64,000 nt of DNA from UTCHB3 sp964371075 (GCA_964371075.1 CAYJKN010000006.1:248001-312000), one strand, 5' to 3'; positions 24,227 to 33,408 are shown, counted from the stretch's first letter. The notes: generated by a model not told the origin, from the letters alone. Numbers and translations are program-made.

Positions 24227-24642
24227 ATATTTCAGAACAACAGATTTGGGACCTGACAAACCAGGCTATCGATAAATTGGGTGCAAATGCATCCCCTGAT
24301 ATGATTCGGGATTATGTTGAAAAAGAAATAGCTAATCGACATGGGGGTTCCCTTCCCGTCGAGAAGTTTGAAGGAAGAGTTATTATCACTGCTTTTGGCA
24401 TCAACAAACCCGGAATAGTTGCCAAAATTACGGGTTGTCTCGCAGAGATGGAGATTGATCTCCAGGATATTTCACAAAAGATTATGCAAAACTTTTTTAC
24501 CCTGATCATGATTGTTGATATCACGAGTTCACCAAGGAATTTAAAAGAAGTTCAGGAAGAACTCGCAAGAGTTGGTAAAGAACTGACAATAAAAATTTAT
24601 GCGCAGCACGAGGATATTTTTCAGTATATGTTCCGGATTTAG
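24223..24642 (+). CDS. ACT-domain regulatory protein (UPF0237-like)
   Basis: The TTG start overlaps the TGA of the upstream gene. The 139-residue protein has an N-terminal helical extension (residues 1-45), then an ACT domain (VIITAFGINKPGIVAKITGC, then LAEMEIDLQDISQKI). ACT domains bind amino acids or other small ligands. It resembles the UPF0237 proteins that occur beside UPF0210/PFL proteins, and the PFL gene is the next one downstream, which supports the assignment. Confidence 0.85.
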   Translation: MNISEQQIWDLTNQAIDKLGANASPDMIRDYVEKEIANRHGGSLPVEKFEGRVIITAFGINKPGIVAKITGCLAEMEIDLQDISQKIMQNFFTLIMIVDITSSPRNLKEVQEELARVGKELTIKIYAQHEDIFQYMFRI

Positions 24643-24689
24643 GAACAAATATCTCTGACAATCTATTTTAGAATTAAAATGTCTCTGGT

Positions 24690-24810
24690 TTAATAAACCT
24701 CTCTGTGTGTTTAGTGGTTTATTAAAATAATAGTGAAAGTCAATATATTATTGAATTACTGCATTATTGGATTATTGCATTTTCTTTGTGTGCCCGGTGG
24801 TTCTTAAAAA
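24690..24810. repeat. Mixed repeat remnants between ACT and PFL genes
   Basis: Two decayed nonamer-type pieces (CCTCTCTGTGTG near 24699 and TCTTTGTGTGCC near 24784) flank a clean 4 x 8-bp tract at 24747-24778: ATTATTGA, ATTACTGC, ATTATTGG, ATTATTGC. The octamer tract has the same period as the AGAACTTN family but a different sequence. Confidence 0.65.
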
Positions 24811-24852
24811 AATCCCCAATGGCACTTCAATTTTTTAAATAATGGATATAAA

Positions 24853-26214
24853 ATGAATTTTGAATTTAGCGAGATACTCGAAACAATCATGATGAGTGAA
24901 GTTGAACACTTCGACATCAGAACAGTTACCATGGGTATTAATTTAAGGGATTGCAGTGACAGAAACATCAATGTTGTCACTCAAAAAATTTACGAAAAGA
25001 TATTAAGGCTTGCCGGAAACCATGTAAAAAATGCCGAATCGATTGAAGCGGCTTATGGGATAAGAATTGCAAATAAAAGAGTGGCAGTAACGCCTGTCTC
25101 ATTTATCGGTGACTCATTTTCTTCGGAAGAGTATGTAAAAATTGCAGAGGCATTGGATCGAGCAGCTCACGAAATAGGCATCGACTACATCGGAGGTTAT
25201 TCAGCTCTAGTTCAAAAGGGGATGACACCAGGTGAAAAGAATTTTATTTTATCGATTCCACAGGCATTAGCAACAACAAAAAAAGTTTGTTCAAGTGTAA
25301 ATATCGGTTCAACCAAAGCCGGAATTAACATTGATGCTGTGAAAATGATGGCTCAAGTGATTAAAGATACAGCTTATATCACTCGTGATGCGGGGTCAAT
25401 TGGATGCGCAAAATTAGTTGTGTTCTGCAACGCCGTTGAGGATAACCCATTTATCGCAGGTGCATTTCATGGTATCACTGAGGGAGACGCAACTCTTAAT
25501 GTTGGAGTGAGTGGACCCGGAGTGGTTCTTGAAGCATTAAAAAATCACAAAGATGCATCAATTCAGGAATTGGCAGAAGTAATTAAAAAGACAGCATTTA
25601 AGATCACCCGCGCGGGTGAACTCATTGGAAGAAAAGTTGCTGAAAAAGACGGGGTAGAGTTTGGAATAGTGGATATTTCACTTGCACCAACTCCCGCTGA
25701 AGGTGACAGTATCGCCGACATTCTTAAAGAAATTGGTCTCGAAGATGTTGGAGCTCCCGGAACCACTGCTTGCCTTGCTATGCTTAATGACAGTGTTAAA
25801 AAAGGCGGCTTGATGGCGAGTTCATCAGTGGGTGGGCTCAGTGGAGCTTTCATCCCGGTAAGTGAAGATCAGGGAATGATCTCAGCTGCTGAAAAGGGGC
25901 ATTTAACAATCGAAAAACTTGAAGCAATGACTGCTGTTTGCTCTGTTGGTCTCGACATGGTTGCCATCCCGGGTGATACACCTGTAAATACAATCGCAGG
26001 TATAATCGCTGATGAGGCTGCGATTGGATTAATAAATGAAAAAACGACTGCATGCAGATTAATTCCGGCTTATGGTATGGGAGTAGGTCAGGCGGTTGAT
26101 TATGGAGGACTTCTTGGAAAGGCTCCGATAATGGCAGTTAAGGTGCTGAGTGCGGATGTCTTTTTTGGCAGAGGCGGAAAAATTCCTGCACCGGTAAGAA
26201 GTTTAACAAATTAA
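24853..26214 (+). CDS. PFL-family protein (UPF0210)
   Basis: The 453-residue protein matches the UPF0210/DUF711 family: FDIRTVTMGINLRDC at the N-terminus, RIANKRVAVTPVSFIG, and a glycine-rich glycyl-radical-enzyme-like (PFL-like) fold region with STKAGINIDAV, GVSGPGVVLEAL and SSSVGGLSGAFIPVSEDQGM. The biochemical activity is not established; the fold resembles pyruvate formate-lyase. It regularly sits after an ACT-domain gene, as here. The 210-bp gap upstream carries repeat remnants. Confidence 0.9.
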   Translation: MNFEFSEILETIMMSEVEHFDIRTVTMGINLRDCSDRNINVVTQKIYEKILRLAGNHVKNAESIEAAYGIRIANKRVAVTPVSFIGDSFSSEEYVKIAEALDRAAHEIGIDYIGGYSALVQKGMTPGEKNFILSIPQALATTKKVCSSVNIGSTKAGINIDAVKMMAQVIKDTAYITRDAGSIGCAKLVVFCNAVEDNPFIAGAFHGITEGDATLNVGVSGPGVVLEALKNHKDASIQELAEVIKKTAFKITRAGELIGRKVAEKDGVEFGIVDISLAPTPAEGDSIADILKEIGLEDVGAPGTTACLAMLNDSVKKGGLMASSSVGGLSGAFIPVSEDQGMISAAEKGHLTIEKLEAMTAVCSVGLDMVAIPGDTPVNTIAGIIADEAAIGLINEKTTACRLIPAYGMGVGQAVDYGGLLGKAPIMAVKVLSADVFFGRGGKIPAPVRSLTN

Positions 26215-26314
26215 TAATGTGCATTGATGTTAGTTCTCCAGGAACAGGCGAAGGCAAAAACTTAAGAGATCCCTCGACAACACTGCACGGTTTAATAATC
26301 TTAAATACAAACTC

Positions 26315-28264
26315 ATGGAAAAGTTAAAAAAGATCATTTTAGGAAAACCTCGAGACCTGAATAATCCTCAAATATTTCACAAGATATCATTGGTGGCGTT
26401 TTTAGCCTGGGTTGGGTTGGGAGCAGATGGATTAAGTTCCTCCTCGTATGGGCCCGATGAAGCATTCAGAGCATTAGAGGGACATACCAGCATTGCAATT
26501 TTGCTTGCTGTGGCTACTGCAATCACTGTAATAATTATATCCTACTCCTACACAAAAATAATTGAACATTTTCCGAATGGTGGAGGTGGTTATGTTGTTG
26601 CGACCAAATTGTTGGGTAACACATTTGGAGTTGTCTCCGGAAGTGCACTTATAATCGATTATGTTCTAACGATCACGGTTTCGATAGCCGCGGGTAGTTC
26701 ACAAGTATTCAGTTTCCTCCCGCTTGAATGGCACGCAAATATAGTTTATGTTAATACTGCTGTAATAATAATTCTTATTGTCATGAACTTAAGAGGGGTC
26801 AAAGAATCTATTTCAGTACTGGTGCCTATATTTTTATTATTTGTGATCACACATTTGTTTATCATTTTTGGGTCATTTTTTATACATATCGATAATCTGT
26901 CCGCTGCAACAAATAATGTTGTTGGAGACTTTAAAGACAGTGCATCAACGCTTGGTATCTGGGGGATGTTTCTTCTGTTTGCCAATGCCTACTCAAGAGG
27001 TGCCGGAACATATACAGGAATTGAAGCTGTATCGAATGGAATCTCAATAATGCGGGAACCGAAAGTTAAAACTGCAAAAAAAACAATGTTCTACATGGCG
27101 GCGTCATTAGCGTTTACCGCAAGTGCCATCCTGGTAGTGTATCTTTTGGCAGAGGTAAAACCCGTTATGGGGAAAACTCTGAATGCAGTTATGATCGAAT
27201 CGATGGGGATTGGTACCTGGTTTGTTGTACTGGCACTGGTATCGGAAGCCCTGCTTCTCTTTGTGGCAGCCCAAACGGGCTTCATTGACGGGCCCAGGGT
27301 CATGGCAAACATGGCTACCGATTCATGGCTACCGCGCAGATTCAGCTCCCTTTCTGACAGGTTAACAATGCAAAATGGTATTGTAATTATGGGTGTTGCA
27401 GCACTGGTAATACTCTGGTACACCAAGGGAAGTGTTGATGCTTTGGTTACAATGTATTCTATAAATGTTTTTGTGACTTTCTCTCTTACACAGGCCGGGA
27501 TGACAAGATTTTGGATCAAGAAGAGAGATACTCTTCCTGATTGGAAGAAAAACCTTTCAATTCATATTGTAGCTTTTATCCTCTGTTTCTCGATTCTCAT
27601 GATAGTTGTTGTTGAGAAATTTGCTCATGGTGCCTGGCTGACAGTAGTTGTCACCTTGGGCTTGGTTATATTCTGTGCACTTATTAAAAGACACTATTTT
27701 AAAGTGCTCAAAAAAGTAAGAAGTCTTTCCGACATTCTGATGGATATTCCCATCATTAAAGATGAAAATGTGGAAACACCGGTTAAGTCGATTGAAAAAA
27801 ATGAACCTATCGCTGTTCTTCTTGTTTCCGATTATGGTGGATTAGGGATTCATTCAATACTCCAGATAATGCAAAAATTCCCAAAATTTTATAAACAGGT
27901 GATGTTTGTTTCTGTTGGTATTGTCGACTCAGGTGTTTTTAAAGGAAGCGATGAGATTGAGAATGTTAAAAAATATGTACAAAACAGCACTGAAAAATAC
28001 GTAAAGTTCGCGAATGATCTTGGACTTGCAGCAGATTATCGAATGTCAGTCGGAACTGATGTGGTTGAGGAGGGCTCAAAACTTTGTCTTCAGATAAATC
28101 AGGAATTTCTGCTTTCAACTTTTTTCAGCGGTAAATTGGTTTTCGAGAAAGAAAAATTTTATCAACGATTATTACATAACGAAACTGCGGTCTCCATACA
28201 GAAAAAACTTGCCATGGAAGGTATTCCAATGACAGTACTTCCGATAAGAGTATGGGATAAATAG
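26315..28264 (+). CDS. APC-superfamily permease, KimA-like
   Basis: The 649-residue protein has about 12 membrane helices in the first 455 residues and a soluble C-terminal domain of about 190 residues. The N-terminal WVGLGADGLSSSSYGPDEAF and the FPNGGGGYVV segment resemble the APC family members that include KimA, a proton-coupled potassium importer. By family this could transport potassium or an amino acid. A potassium role would fit with the kdp locus 6 kb away but is unproven. A bidirectional-looking hairpin ends the gene. Confidence 0.8.
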   Translation: MEKLKKIILGKPRDLNNPQIFHKISLVAFLAWVGLGADGLSSSSYGPDEAFRALEGHTSIAILLAVATAITVIIISYSYTKIIEHFPNGGGGYVVATKLLGNTFGVVSGSALIIDYVLTITVSIAAGSSQVFSFLPLEWHANIVYVNTAVIIILIVMNLRGVKESISVLVPIFLLFVITHLFIIFGSFFIHIDNLSAATNNVVGDFKDSASTLGIWGMFLLFANAYSRGAGTYTGIEAVSNGISIMREPKVKTAKKTMFYMAASLAFTASAILVVYLLAEVKPVMGKTLNAVMIESMGIGTWFVVLALVSEALLLFVAAQTGFIDGPRVMANMATDSWLPRRFSSLSDRLTMQNGIVIMGVAALVILWYTKGSVDALVTMYSINVFVTFSLTQAGMTRFWIKKRDTLPDWKKNLSIHIVAFILCFSILMIVVVEKFAHGAWLTVVVTLGLVIFCALIKRHYFKVLKKVRSLSDILMDIPIIKDENVETPVKSIEKNEPIAVLLVSDYGGLGIHSILQIMQKFPKFYKQVMFVSVGIVDSGVFKGSDEIENVKKYVQNSTEKYVKFANDLGLAADYRMSVGTDVVEEGSKLCLQINQEFLLSTFFSGKLVFEKEKFYQRLLHNETAVSIQKKLAMEGIPMTVLPIRVWDK

Positions 28265-28298
28265 ACGTAACTGTTCAGATAGTACTTGAATTACCAAT

Positions 28299-28331
28299 GA
28301 GGCTGTCGCGAAAGTGGCAGCCTCTTTTAAT
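28299..28331 (+). terminator. Intrinsic terminator after the APC permease
   Basis: The stem GAGGCTG (28299-28305) pairs with CAGCCTC (28318-28324), with further pairing inside, and is followed by TTTTAATTTTT. It separates the permease gene from a convergent minus-strand gene. Confidence 0.8.
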
Positions 28332-28333
28332 TT

Positions 28334-28789
28334 TTATTGAATGGCTTGTAATGCAACTAAAGCAATGGCAGTGTCACCGGCGTAAGTAAGAAGCATGATA
28401 CCATGTTTTTTGAAATAATATTCACAAACCATCTCAGTTTTATACTCCTCATCAGGCTTTCCCAGGATTTCAAATGCTTTATTGATATCCGAGTTAACAA
28501 CAATCTCTTTGCCATCTATCTTCAGGATTGAGGTTGGATCATCCGACATAACCTCAACCACAACTCCATCAGTGTTGAACTGAACTGAAATCTTAAGCCG
28601 GTCGTATAACCATAAATTCTCCTCATAACCTTCTGATCTGGGTGACACAAGAGCAGCCTTAACCTGATCTTTTGTCATACCCAACGCAACTCCATCAATT
28701 GTTGCACCGCTTTTATCACCTGTGTTTTGAGAAAAAACTGACAAGGAAAAGAGAACAACAAGGAAAAAAGTAAATAACTTTGTATTCAT
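28334..28789 (-). CDS. Small exported protein, BamE/SmpA-like pattern
   Basis: I start at the ATG at 28789, which has GGAG upstream and opens a signal peptide (MNTKLFTFFLVVLFSLSVFS, then Q). The mature part begins with IDGVALGMTKDQVKAAL and later has LGKPDEEY. This 'G-M-x-x-x-Q-V ... LG-x-P' spacing is typical of the two-layer fold of BamE/SmpA-type and related periplasmic proteins, but identity is too low to name it. The protein is 151 residues, single-gene and convergent with the permease. Confidence 0.65.
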   Translation of the reverse strand: MNTKLFTFFLVVLFSLSVFSQNTGDKSGATIDGVALGMTKDQVKAALVSPRSEGYEENLWLYDRLKISVQFNTDGVVVEVMSDDPTSILKIDGKEIVVNSDINKAFEILGKPDEEYKTEMVCEYYFKKHGIMLLTYAGDTAIALVALQAIQ

Positions 28790-28937
28790 GATAACTCCAT
28801 ATATTAAAAGATTTGGAAACTGAATATTATACGGCTCAAATTGCAAAAAGTTTTTATCTAAAACAAAACCAATAAACTGAGAATGTCTTTATAGAAAAAA
28901 CGGTTATTCGATCACCCCAATCTCATTTGCCTAATTT

Positions 28938-29014
28938 CATGGGGTTTAAACCCCATGCTATTGGTTTAAATTGAAGACAAAAAAAAACCAATAGCCTGTG
29001 AATTTATTCACAGG
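28938..29014. repeat. Pair of REP-like hairpins in opposite orientation, each ending GCTATTGGT
   Basis: Hairpin 1 is a perfect 20-bp palindrome (28938-28957, CATGGGGTTT and its complement) followed by GCTATTGGT. Hairpin 2, on the other strand, has stem CCTGTGAAT/ATTCACAGG (28995-29014) with ACCAATAGC before it, which is the same tail inverted. The stems differ, while the tail is identical. A third copy is at 63771. The rest of the 380-bp gap (28790-29169) holds no gene that I can support. Confidence 0.8.
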
Positions 29015-29169
29015 GAGGAACCAACCAATCCAAATGAGACCAAATTAATCAATACCATAACCCGGGACTCTATACCCATCCCTAAAATTTCCTTATATTT
29101 ACTTTTTAAATATTTCTTTTTCCGGGAGACCGCTCCCGAGACCAATTTCCAATAATTTTGTAAGATTTG

Positions 29170-30510
29170 ATGAGCAAAAAACAAGTATACATTGAGACTT
29201 ATGGATGTCAGATGAACACCGCCGATACTGAATTGGTGATGGGAATTCTGAACAATAATGGTTATGACTTCGCTAAAGATGTACACAGTGCAGATGTTGT
29301 GTTTTTAAATACATGCAGCATCCGCGAGAATGCTGAACAGAGAATTTATGGACGACTCGGCAATCTGAAAACACTTAAGGAGAAAAAACCACAAATGGTT
29401 GTGGGAATCCTGGGATGTATGGCTGAGAGGTTAAAAAAGAACCTGATTGAAGAGCGAAAACTTGTTGATATTATTGTGGGACCTGATGAATACAGACGCC
29501 TTCCGGAATTAATGGATGTGGTTTATGGCGGGGGTAAAGGGATTGGAGTTAAACTTTCAAGAACTGAAACATACGACGATATAATACCTTATCGCGAAGA
29601 GGGACTTCAGGCATGGATTTCTGTGATGAGGGGCTGTGATAAGTTTTGTACCTATTGTGTTGTTCCTTTCACCCGTGGAAGAGAGAGAAGCAGAAGCCTC
29701 GAATCGATTGTAAAAGAGGTGGAACATCTGTCGGCAAAAGGATTTAGAGAAGTGACTCTTCTTGGACAAAATGTAAACTCTTATGACGACAACGGAAATG
29801 ATTTTGCAGATTTGCTTGCAGCCGTTGCGAGTGTTGATTCGGGAATTAGAGTAAGATATATGACCTCTCATCCCCAGGATTTTTCTGATAAACTTCTTTA
29901 TACAATAGCCGCACATGAAAACCTGTGCAACTATATTCACCTTCCTGTTCAATCGGGTTCCAACAGAATTTTAGAATTGATGAACAGAACTTATACGGTT
30001 GAACATTATTTAACGATTATCGAAAAGGCTAAAAAGATAATTCCGGGTGTGAGCTTTTCCACCGACATTATCGCAGGCTTTCCAACCGAGACTCTTGAAG
30101 ATCATCTGATGACTCTTGATCTGATGGAAAAGGTAAAATATGATGGTGCATTTATGTTTAAATACTCTCCGAGAGAGGGGACAAAAGCATACAGGATGGG
30201 GGATGATGTTCCTGAAGAAGTTAAAAGTAAACGGTTGCAACAAATAATTGAGATTCAACACCGCCACTCTTTGGAATTAAATACCGAATTGATTGGTAAA
30301 ACTGAAAAAGTACTTATTGAAGGTTTCTCCAAAAAAAGTGATAAGTTCTTTGCAGCCAGAACAGATTCCAACAAAATTGTTGTAATTCCAATTCAGGATG
30401 GAATTGTTGAAGGCGATTATGTTGAAGTCAGGATAGATCGTGTAACTTCAGGGACACTTTTTGGTGAAGTTACTTCTGTTTTTGAGAAATATGAAAGTTC
30501 AGCAGTATAA
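29170..30510 (+). CDS. miaB: tRNA-2-methylthio-N6-dimethylallyladenosine synthase
   Basis: The 446-residue radical-SAM enzyme adds a methylthio group to i6A37 in tRNA. It has the N-terminal UPF0004 domain with three cluster-binding cysteines (TYGCQMN, LNTCSIRENA, GILGCMAE), the radical-SAM motif GCDKFCTYCVVPFTRGRERS and a C-terminal TRAM domain. The CSIRENAEQR element favours MiaB over MtaB or RimO, and RimO is separately present at 37284. The ATG at 29170 is preferred to the TTG one codon earlier. It opens a long tightly packed gene run. Confidence 0.96.
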   Translation: MSKKQVYIETYGCQMNTADTELVMGILNNNGYDFAKDVHSADVVFLNTCSIRENAEQRIYGRLGNLKTLKEKKPQMVVGILGCMAERLKKNLIEERKLVDIIVGPDEYRRLPELMDVVYGGGKGIGVKLSRTETYDDIIPYREEGLQAWISVMRGCDKFCTYCVVPFTRGRERSRSLESIVKEVEHLSAKGFREVTLLGQNVNSYDDNGNDFADLLAAVASVDSGIRVRYMTSHPQDFSDKLLYTIAAHENLCNYIHLPVQSGSNRILELMNRTYTVEHYLTIIEKAKKIIPGVSFSTDIIAGFPTETLEDHLMTLDLMEKVKYDGAFMFKYSPREGTKAYRMGDDVPEEVKSKRLQQIIEIQHRHSLELNTELIGKTEKVLIEGFSKKSDKFFAARTDSNKIVVIPIQDGIVEGDYVEVRIDRVTSGTLFGEVTSVFEKYESSAV

Positions 30511-30515
30511 ATTTT

Positions 30516-30947
30516 ATGAAGATATTATTTAAAGCTCTGGCATTTATTGTTCTGATTTCGACACCAACTTTTAGTCAGGTTCCCTCACCAAAAGAGATAT
30601 TTGATCTGTATAAACAGGAAAACCATGAAGAATTAAAAAAGATTCTTGGTGAGTCGGGTGAAAAGATAGACACTGATATCAGTCTCTACATTAAAGCACT
30701 GCTTACCACAGATGGTGAAAAATCGGCGGTATTTCTTGAACTTTTGATACAGAGATATTCAAGGTCTGAATTTACCATTGCAGCTTATGCAGGTTTATAT
30801 CTTTATTATCTGGCAACCGAAAATTTCAGAAAAGCAAACAACTGCGTTTTTGCTGTTGAAAATGAATTCCCGGATGCAGATTTTGAATATTTTTTGGATG
30901 ATTCAATATCGCCCGATGAACCTGATGAGCCGATCCAACAACCATGA
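30516..30947 (+). CDS. Small exported helical-repeat protein
   Basis: The 143-residue protein has a signal peptide (MKILFKALAFIVLISTPTFS, then Q) and then alternating helices with a TPR-like rhythm (IFDLYKQENHEELKKIL; YAGLYLYYLATENFRKANNC), and ends in an acidic proline-rich tail (SPDEPDEPIQQP). No named family was recognised. It follows miaB by five bases, and its place upstream of an LptE-containing run suggests an envelope function. Confidence 0.6.
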   Translation: MKILFKALAFIVLISTPTFSQVPSPKEIFDLYKQENHEELKKILGESGEKIDTDISLYIKALLTTDGEKSAVFLELLIQRYSRSEFTIAAYAGLYLYYLATENFRKANNCVFAVENEFPDADFEYFLDDSISPDEPDEPIQQP

Positions 30948-30970
30948 TCCACTAAATAACCGGCGAACTG

Positions 30971-31750
30971 ATGTCTGATTCCATCAAAATTGTATTCACC
31001 GGTACCGGTTCAGGTAGATCTTCTCTAAACCGGTTTCATTCTTCATTTCTGATAAGATCTGACTCTTATAATCTCCTTATAGATGCCGGGGACGGAATCA
31101 GTCGAGCGCTTTTACGGCTTGGAATTGAATTTAAAGAAATTGACGGGGTTTTGATTACTCATTTTCACCCCGACCATTTTTCCGGATTAATTACATTAAT
31201 TCAACAAATGAAGATGTATAACCGGCAGATGCCACTTGATCTGTTTGTTTCAAAGAGTAACATCAATTTTCTGAAGGAATTACTTAACAAAAGTTATATG
31301 TTGGAAGTTCGACTCGGGTTTGTTCTCAATTTCCAAAAAATTGAAACAGGAAAACGACTCGATTTCAGAGGGAAATTTACGCTTACAGCACTTGAGAACT
31401 CACATTTACAAAAATACAGGGAATATCCCGGCAAAGGACTTGACTTTAAAAGTTATTCACTTGCCATAGAATCTGCAACAGGTGATCTCTTTTATTCAGG
31501 TGATGTAGATTCCCCCGCTGATCTGGAAGTGTTTAATTTGAATGGAAATTCGATACTTGTTACAGAGACAACCCATATCTCCATTGAAGCTGTGATTAAA
31601 TTGTTAAAAGAAAAAGAGATTAAAAAAATTATCCTGACCCATTTGGAAGCAGATGACCCTTCAACACTTATTTCAACCATCTCGGCTTCGTTTCCTGAGG
31701 GGTTAAGCAGAATTACCATTGCACATGATGGTTTGATTATATCGGTATAA
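30971..31750 (+). CDS. Metallo-beta-lactamase-fold hydrolase (RNase Z-like)
   Basis: The 259-residue protein has the MBL metal motif HFHPDH (H64, H66, D68, H69), an early GTGSGRSS loop, a later GDVDSP (metal Asp) and a THLEADDP C-terminal His motif. The layout is that of RNase Z/ElaC-like or arylsulfatase-like MBL proteins. RNase Z usually has a longer exosite insert, so a small-molecule or phosphodiester hydrolase is equally possible. It lies 23 bp after the upstream gene and directly before the sigma54 activator. Confidence 0.8.
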   Translation: MSDSIKIVFTGTGSGRSSLNRFHSSFLIRSDSYNLLIDAGDGISRALLRLGIEFKEIDGVLITHFHPDHFSGLITLIQQMKMYNRQMPLDLFVSKSNINFLKELLNKSYMLEVRLGFVLNFQKIETGKRLDFRGKFTLTALENSHLQKYREYPGKGLDFKSYSLAIESATGDLFYSGDVDSPADLEVFNLNGNSILVTETTHISIEAVIKLLKEKEIKKIILTHLEADDPSTLISTISASFPEGLSRITIAHDGLIISV

Positions 31751-31752
31751 AG

Positions 31753-32880
31753 ATGGAAGATATTCAGAAAAAATTAGGAATTATCGGCAGATCAAAAGAA
31801 ATAAAAGACCTTGTGGATATTATTTTGCAGGTTGCGCCGAGTGATATCACCGTGTTAATCTATGGTGAAAGTGGAGTGGGGAAAGAAGTATTTGCTCACG
31901 CACTTCATATGGTCAGCAAAAGAGCTCATAAAGAGATGTTGTCGCTAAACTGCGGAGCCATCCCTGAAACCTTACTTGAAAGTGAGCTTTTTGGACATAC
32001 CAAAGGTTCCTTCACCGGTGCCATTGACAGTAGAAAAGGGTATTTTGAGTTGGCAGATAATGCAACTCTTTTTCTTGATGAGATTGGTGAGATGCCACTT
32101 TCCACCCAGGTGAAATTTCTGAGGGTTCTGGAAACAAAAGAATTTATGAAAATTGGTGCGGAAAAGACAACCAAGGTTGATGTAAGGATTATCGCCGCCA
32201 CCAACAAAAATTTACAGGATCTTGTAGATGAAAAAAGATTCAGGGAAGATCTTTATTTCAGACTTAAAGCTGTTGCTCTTGAAATACCACCTTTGAGAAA
32301 AAGGCGACAGGATATCGAAGAATTTGCTCTTCATTTTGCCTCATTGTATTGTAAAAATAATCAGAGGCCTCCCGTTGAGTTTGCAAGTGATGCGATAAAC
32401 CTGTTATACGAATATCCATGGCCGGGGAATGTCAGGGAGTTAAAAAATGCAGTTGAGACAGCAATAGCCCTCAGCCGTAGTGGTGTTTTAACTGCGGAAT
32501 CATTCAGAAGTCTATTAAGAATTGATGGACGGGCACCGGCAAAAAATCTACCCGTCAGGCTCAACAAATCATCAGACGAGGTTGAAAGGGACTTTATTTA
32601 CAGAGCCCTATTTGAACTAAAAAAAGATATTCTTGAATTAAAAGAGATGGTCTCGAATCTGACAGTGAACAATGGACAATTTGGCGATTTTCAAATGTCC
32701 ATGGCAAATGATGACCGTGATGATCTAAATGTGGATAAAGTTGAAAAAGAATTGATACTGAAAGCACTTCAAAAAGCCGGTGGCAACAAAAGAAAAGCCG
32801 CCATGTATCTTAATATTTCGGAGAGAACTCTCTATCGAAAACTTGAAAAACTTGGATTTGAGGATTTTGATGCCAAATAG
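31753..32880 (+). CDS. Sigma54 activator without a receiver domain
   Basis: The 375-residue protein begins almost directly with the AAA+ domain: Walker A GESGVGKE at 39-46, the GSFTGA loop at 85-90 (Ser in place of Ala, which many activators tolerate) and Walker B LFLDEIGE. A Fis-type HTH (NKRKAAMYLNISERTLYRKL) ends the protein. With no receiver or obvious sensor domain it may be constitutive or controlled by level or partner. In many Bacteroidota this gene lies between miaB and lptE, exactly as here, and its start of translation overlaps no other gene. Confidence 0.92.
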   Translation: MEDIQKKLGIIGRSKEIKDLVDIILQVAPSDITVLIYGESGVGKEVFAHALHMVSKRAHKEMLSLNCGAIPETLLESELFGHTKGSFTGAIDSRKGYFELADNATLFLDEIGEMPLSTQVKFLRVLETKEFMKIGAEKTTKVDVRIIAATNKNLQDLVDEKRFREDLYFRLKAVALEIPPLRKRRQDIEEFALHFASLYCKNNQRPPVEFASDAINLLYEYPWPGNVRELKNAVETAIALSRSGVLTAESFRSLLRIDGRAPAKNLPVRLNKSSDEVERDFIYRALFELKKDILELKEMVSNLTVNNGQFGDFQMSMANDDRDDLNVDKVEKELILKALQKAGGNKRKAAMYLNISERTLYRKLEKLGFEDFDAK

Positions 32881-33394
32881 AATTAAAATTTTACAATATG
32901 GTCTATTGGGCATTTTATTTGTGACGATGGGTCTTGCGGGATGCAGTTGTCCCTATTCTTTTACGGGGGCTTCTATCCCACCACACCTTAAATCACTCGC
33001 CATACCTTATGCTAATGACCAGAGTGGATCGGGTGAACCCGCACTTGGGCAACAATTTACAACTCTTTTGACACAAAAATTTATTGATGACAACAGCTTC
33101 ATTATTACTGATAAATCCCGTTCGGATGCTGTACTCGATTGTTCAATTCTTGGAATCTCAGATACACCTGCAGCGATAACAACAGGTGAGCAGGTTCAAG
33201 CCAGAAGAGTAAATATTACTATCCAGGTGTCGTATAAAGACCTCAAAATGAAAAAAACAATTTTTGAGAGACAGTTTTCAAACTATGCCGATTATCCCGC
33301 AGTTGCAGGACAAGCCGGGAGAAATGAAGCAATTCAACAGACACTGGAAAAACTTACCGAAGATGTACTGCTTGAAACCGTTTCAGGCTGGTAA
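32870..33394 (+). CDS. lptE: LptE-family LPS-assembly lipoprotein
   Basis: The ATG at 32870 overlaps the end of the sigma54 activator gene by 11 bases. The 174-residue protein has a lipoprotein signal with lipobox GLAGC (C25) and then the LptE-like core: YSFTGASIPPHLKSLAIP, GEPALGQQFT and an alternating two-layer body. LptE plugs the LptD barrel, which inserts lipopolysaccharide in the outer membrane. A longer open frame from 32780 exists, but the lipobox fixes the real start. Confidence 0.85.
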   Translation: MPNRIKILQYGLLGILFVTMGLAGCSCPYSFTGASIPPHLKSLAIPYANDQSGSGEPALGQQFTTLLTQKFIDDNSFIITDKSRSDAVLDCSILGISDTPAAITTGEQVQARRVNITIQVSYKDLKMKKTIFERQFSNYADYPAVAGQAGRNEAIQQTLEKLTEDVLLETVSGW

Positions 33395-33408
33395 ACAAGG
33401 ATATCAGA

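Noticed and set aside
24829..24850. TGGCAC upstream of the PFL gene as a sigma54 promoter
   Set aside because: There is no GC dinucleotide at the required position; the downstream part is TTTTTT.
32780..32869. Longer N-terminus for LptE
   Set aside because: The extension overlaps the sigma54 activator's HTH codons and would bury the lipoprotein signal.
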